Assembly: GCA_964436165.1 (NCBI GenBank)
Contig: CAYTBY010000019.1
Location: forward strand, 1 to 21,935
Direction: 5' to 3'
DNA length: 21,935 nucleotides
Source of the DNA: 2-01-FULL-39-28 sp964436165
GTDB taxonomy: Bacteria; Patescibacteriota; Minisyncoccia; 2-02-FULL-40-12; GWA2-44-9
The notes beneath the pieces are model-generated. The model saw nothing but the letters and a program-made list of their open reading frames with translations, was not told where the DNA came from and ran no database searches. Positions 19,778 through 21,935 of the stretch are shown piece after piece (positions within the stretch are counted from its first letter, which is position 1; every line of letters starts with the position of its first letter). A program made the position numbers and the translations under genes.

Positions 19778-21934
19778 ATGCTAGGCCTAGCTCTATTTAT
19801 ATGTTTTTTTATATTTACTAACCAAGTTGAAGCTGGTACTATTATCCGTTCTCCCGCCTACCTCGGTCTCCAGCGCGGCCTCGTCGGCTGTTGGTCCTTC
19901 GACGGTTCCTATGCCAATGTTCCCGATTGCTCGGGGAATAATAATACGGGTACCCTCACCAACGGCCCCATCCGCGCCGCCGGCAAAATCGGCCAGGCGT
20001 TAGATTTTGACGGGGTAAATGACTACATTCTAATCAACGACGCTGGTAGCACTGTTCTCGATATCAACGGTCCGGTCAGTATTTGTGTCTGGTTTAAAAC
20101 TAATAGTGTTGTAGCAGGTGACAGGGCTCTAGTGTCGGATAATGATGGTTTTAAAGAATACAATTTTGAGCTCACGGGTGATGATCTGTTATTTTCATGG
20201 AATGGTGGCACGGAAGAAAGCTACACAACAACAGCCAATATCTTTCAAACCGGTGTTTGGTATCATGCCTGTGGTATGAGGGTGAGTAATAGTGAAGTTA
20301 GATTTTATGTTAATGGTTTAAACTATGCGGCAACATGGAATGGTTTCGATGCTACCCCGGGTAATAGCGGCGCTACCAATATTGGGCGTTTCGGTAATGC
20401 CGATTCGGACTACTTTAACGGCCTCATTGACGACGTCCGGATTTACAACCGGGCCCTCTCCGCCACCGAAATCGCCCGTCTTTACCGAATCGGACTCGGT
20501 TCGACCGCCAACCGCACCAGCACCTCTCTCGACAAAGGCCTTGTCGGCCACTGGACCTTCGACGGCGCCGATATCGGCTCTTCCGGCATCATTGCCAAAG
20601 ACCGCTCGGGCAATAACAACAACGGCACCATTACGGGCGCAGCACCCGCCAGTGGGCGGGTCGGCCAGGCGTTAAGTTTTGATTCGAGCACGGATACAGT
20701 ATTAGTTGGTGACAGCGTGAGTCTTGACATAACTGGTCAGCTTACAATGTCAGCATGGGTAAAACCTCGATCAATTCCTACAGCAAGCAATTATTATACG
20801 ATTCTGGCCAAGGCTAAAGTATCGGAAGATGAGAACGCCTATTCTCTATATATAAAAGGAAACGATCTCGCTTTCTACTATTGTAATGGCGCCGATAGCA
20901 CTTGTGGTGGCGCTCCTCATGAGATTAAAACAGATGATTCTCCAGGCCTTGTCGCTGACAGATGGTATCATTTGGCAATCACATACAATGACTCCGCAAA
21001 CGATGTGGTTTTGTATATTGACGGTATTGCTGGGACAGAGATTGTTACTTTGGGTTCCCCGGAGACAAGTTCAGTTGTCACATCAACTAATAACATAAAT
21101 ATCGGAAGCAATGATGCTCAAAGTGAGCTGTTCGACGGCCTTATCGACGACGTCAGGATCTACAACCGGGCCCTCTCGGCCTCGGAAATAAACCGTCTCT
21201 ACCAGCAAACCCAATCCAAATTCAACGCTTCCAAAACCGACTCTCTGACCAAAGGGCTGGTGGGTTATTGGACCTTCGACGGAGCGGACATCGGTTCATC
21301 CGGCACCATCGCCAAAGACCGTTCCGGCAATAACAACAATGGCACCATCACCGGAGCGACAAAAGCCCAAGGCAAAATCGGCCAGGGGCTACAATTTGAT
21401 GGGGTGAATGATGTCGTGAATGCTGGTTCAGGGACAACTTTAGCCAATTTGGGTCCGATGTCGCTTAGCGCTTGGATTTATCCAAGAACCAAGGGCGAAT
21501 GTGGAGGAAATGAATGTGGGACTATTGTCGACAAGACCGGTAATGCAACCAATGGATGGAAATTAGCCATTGGTGATAACAGTGGCTCTGACAGGCGACT
21601 AAGATTCACAGCTGATACATCAGGGGCTCAAGTAATAAGAGCTTCTGCCGATGGCTCGATAACATTTAATACTTGGCAGCATGTTGTCATGACATGGGAT
21701 GGCGGTACCACTGCCAGTAACGTTCGGTTTTATATCAATGGGGTAGAACCTTCTTACACAAACACAGCTGATGGTGGTACTCCCCGCGACAACGATAGTA
21801 CAAATCCTTTTTTGATCGGAGCTTTGGGCGTCGCCGGCCCAGTTGCTTTTGACGGCCTCATCGATGACGTCCGCATCTACAACCGGGCCCTTTCGGCCAG
21901 CGAAATTATGAAGTTATATAATATGGGGAGATAG
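19778..21934 (+). CDS. Secreted protein with three LamG/concanavalin-like domains
   Basis: A 718-residue exported protein. The N-terminal MLGLALFICFFIFTNQVEAG is a signal peptide. Three LamG-type beta-sandwich domains follow: about 34-237, 254-476 and 493-716. Each opens with GLVG-W-FDG and -D-SGNNN-GT-T and closes with DGLIDDVRIYNRALSA-EI-LY. Such domains bind sugars or proteins at the cell surface, and this architecture is common in candidate phyla bacteria. No C-terminal anchor or further domain follows before the TAG at the window's end. The same frame is open back to a TTG at 19724 inside the right arm of F1 copy D, which would add an Arg-rich leader (IRIIRTIRSIRIISKP); I prefer the ATG. 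Base composition alternates: domain ends are GC-rich, centres AT-richer. Confidence 0.88.
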   Translation: MLGLALFICFFIFTNQVEAGTIIRSPAYLGLQRGLVGCWSFDGSYANVPDCSGNNNTGTLTNGPIRAAGKIGQALDFDGVNDYILINDAGSTVLDINGPVSICVWFKTNSVVAGDRALVSDNDGFKEYNFELTGDDLLFSWNGGTEESYTTTANIFQTGVWYHACGMRVSNSEVRFYVNGLNYAATWNGFDATPGNSGATNIGRFGNADSDYFNGLIDDVRIYNRALSATEIARLYRIGLGSTANRTSTSLDKGLVGHWTFDGADIGSSGIIAKDRSGNNNNGTITGAAPASGRVGQALSFDSSTDTVLVGDSVSLDITGQLTMSAWVKPRSIPTASNYYTILAKAKVSEDENAYSLYIKGNDLAFYYCNGADSTCGGAPHEIKTDDSPGLVADRWYHLAITYNDSANDVVLYIDGIAGTEIVTLGSPETSSVVTSTNNINIGSNDAQSELFDGLIDDVRIYNRALSASEINRLYQQTQSKFNASKTDSLTKGLVGYWTFDGADIGSSGTIAKDRSGNNNNGTITGATKAQGKIGQGLQFDGVNDVVNAGSGTTLANLGPMSLSAWIYPRTKGECGGNECGTIVDKTGNATNGWKLAIGDNSGSDRRLRFTADTSGAQVIRASADGSITFNTWQHVVMTWDGGTTASNVRFYINGVEPSYTNTADGGTPRDNDSTNPFLIGALGVAGPVAFDGLIDDVRIYNRALSASEIMKLYNMGR

Positions 21935-21935
21935 G

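Noticed and set aside
20644..20661. Palindrome ACCCGCC-AGTG-GGCGGGT in the LamG gene as another inserted element
   Set aside because: The other two LamG domains have the same number or nearly the same number of residues there (AAGKIGQ, AQGKIGQ), so it is substitution within native sequence, not an insert.
17408..21934. A diversity-generating retroelement (Avd-like four-helix-bundle protein next to a surface protein with a lectin-like fold)
   Set aside because: No reverse transcriptase and no template/variable repeat pair with adenine-biased differences is present. The four-helix-bundle genes are tied to palindrome arms instead.

Overview
The window looks like a chromosomal segment of a Candidate Phyla Radiation (Patescibacteria) bacterium, probably from the Parcubacteria side. 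This is inferred from compact housekeeping genes, weak or absent Shine-Dalgarno sites, short divergent versions of core enzymes, a multi-LamG surface protein, and many short palindromic repeats inside and between genes. TGA is used as a stop (for example at the end of galT), so the code is not the Gly-recoded one of SR1/Gracilibacteria. No taxonomic marker is present, so the assignment is by impression.

Layout. 1-1285: 3' part of folD overlapping a PAP2 phosphatase gene. 1229-2041 (minus): two small genes around a tRNA-Leu(CAA), one resembling the toxin-binding domain of MbcA/ParS/Xre antitoxins. 2177-3924: parA and parB, with a long hairpin between them. 4189-4914: an HTH protein of unknown function in an AT-rich pocket. 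4976-6712 (minus): a short Rel/SpoT. 6770-7741: a protein with an EndoIII-like four-cysteine motif, perhaps related to queuosine-salvage N-glycosylases. 7742-8177 holds no confident gene but has two hairpins and a start-less open frame. 8178-11857 (minus): a small two-zinc-ribbon protein, topA and dprA. 12085-18483 (plus): glycosyltransferase, galT-tpiA-pgk (overlapping, one operon), DHH phosphoesterase, RNase HI, a four-helix-bundle protein and a membrane-anchored hypothetical. 18638-21934: NYN-domain protein, a second four-helix-bundle protein and a secreted protein with three LamG domains.

The most striking feature is the repeat content. At least two families of AT-rich imperfect palindromes (F1: arms of 9-bp units of the type CTAATTnnn; F2: arms of AATTTTTAA-like units) fill most intergenic gaps from 10.8 kb onward. 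In each family one copy carries, between its two arms, a gene for a four-helix-bundle protein (S23/bAvd family, the family encoded in 23S rRNA intervening sequences). The start codon of that gene lies at the inner end of the left arm. The other copies lack the gene but keep the arms and, in most, the ATG. I read these as gene-bearing elements plus deleted, MITE-like derivatives.

A second class consists of short GC-rich palindromes inside coding sequences (folD, parB, topA, tpiA, pgk, rnhA and a hypothetical), mostly in frame. One of them is shared almost base for base by topA and tpiA. They resemble in principle the Rickettsia palindromic elements.
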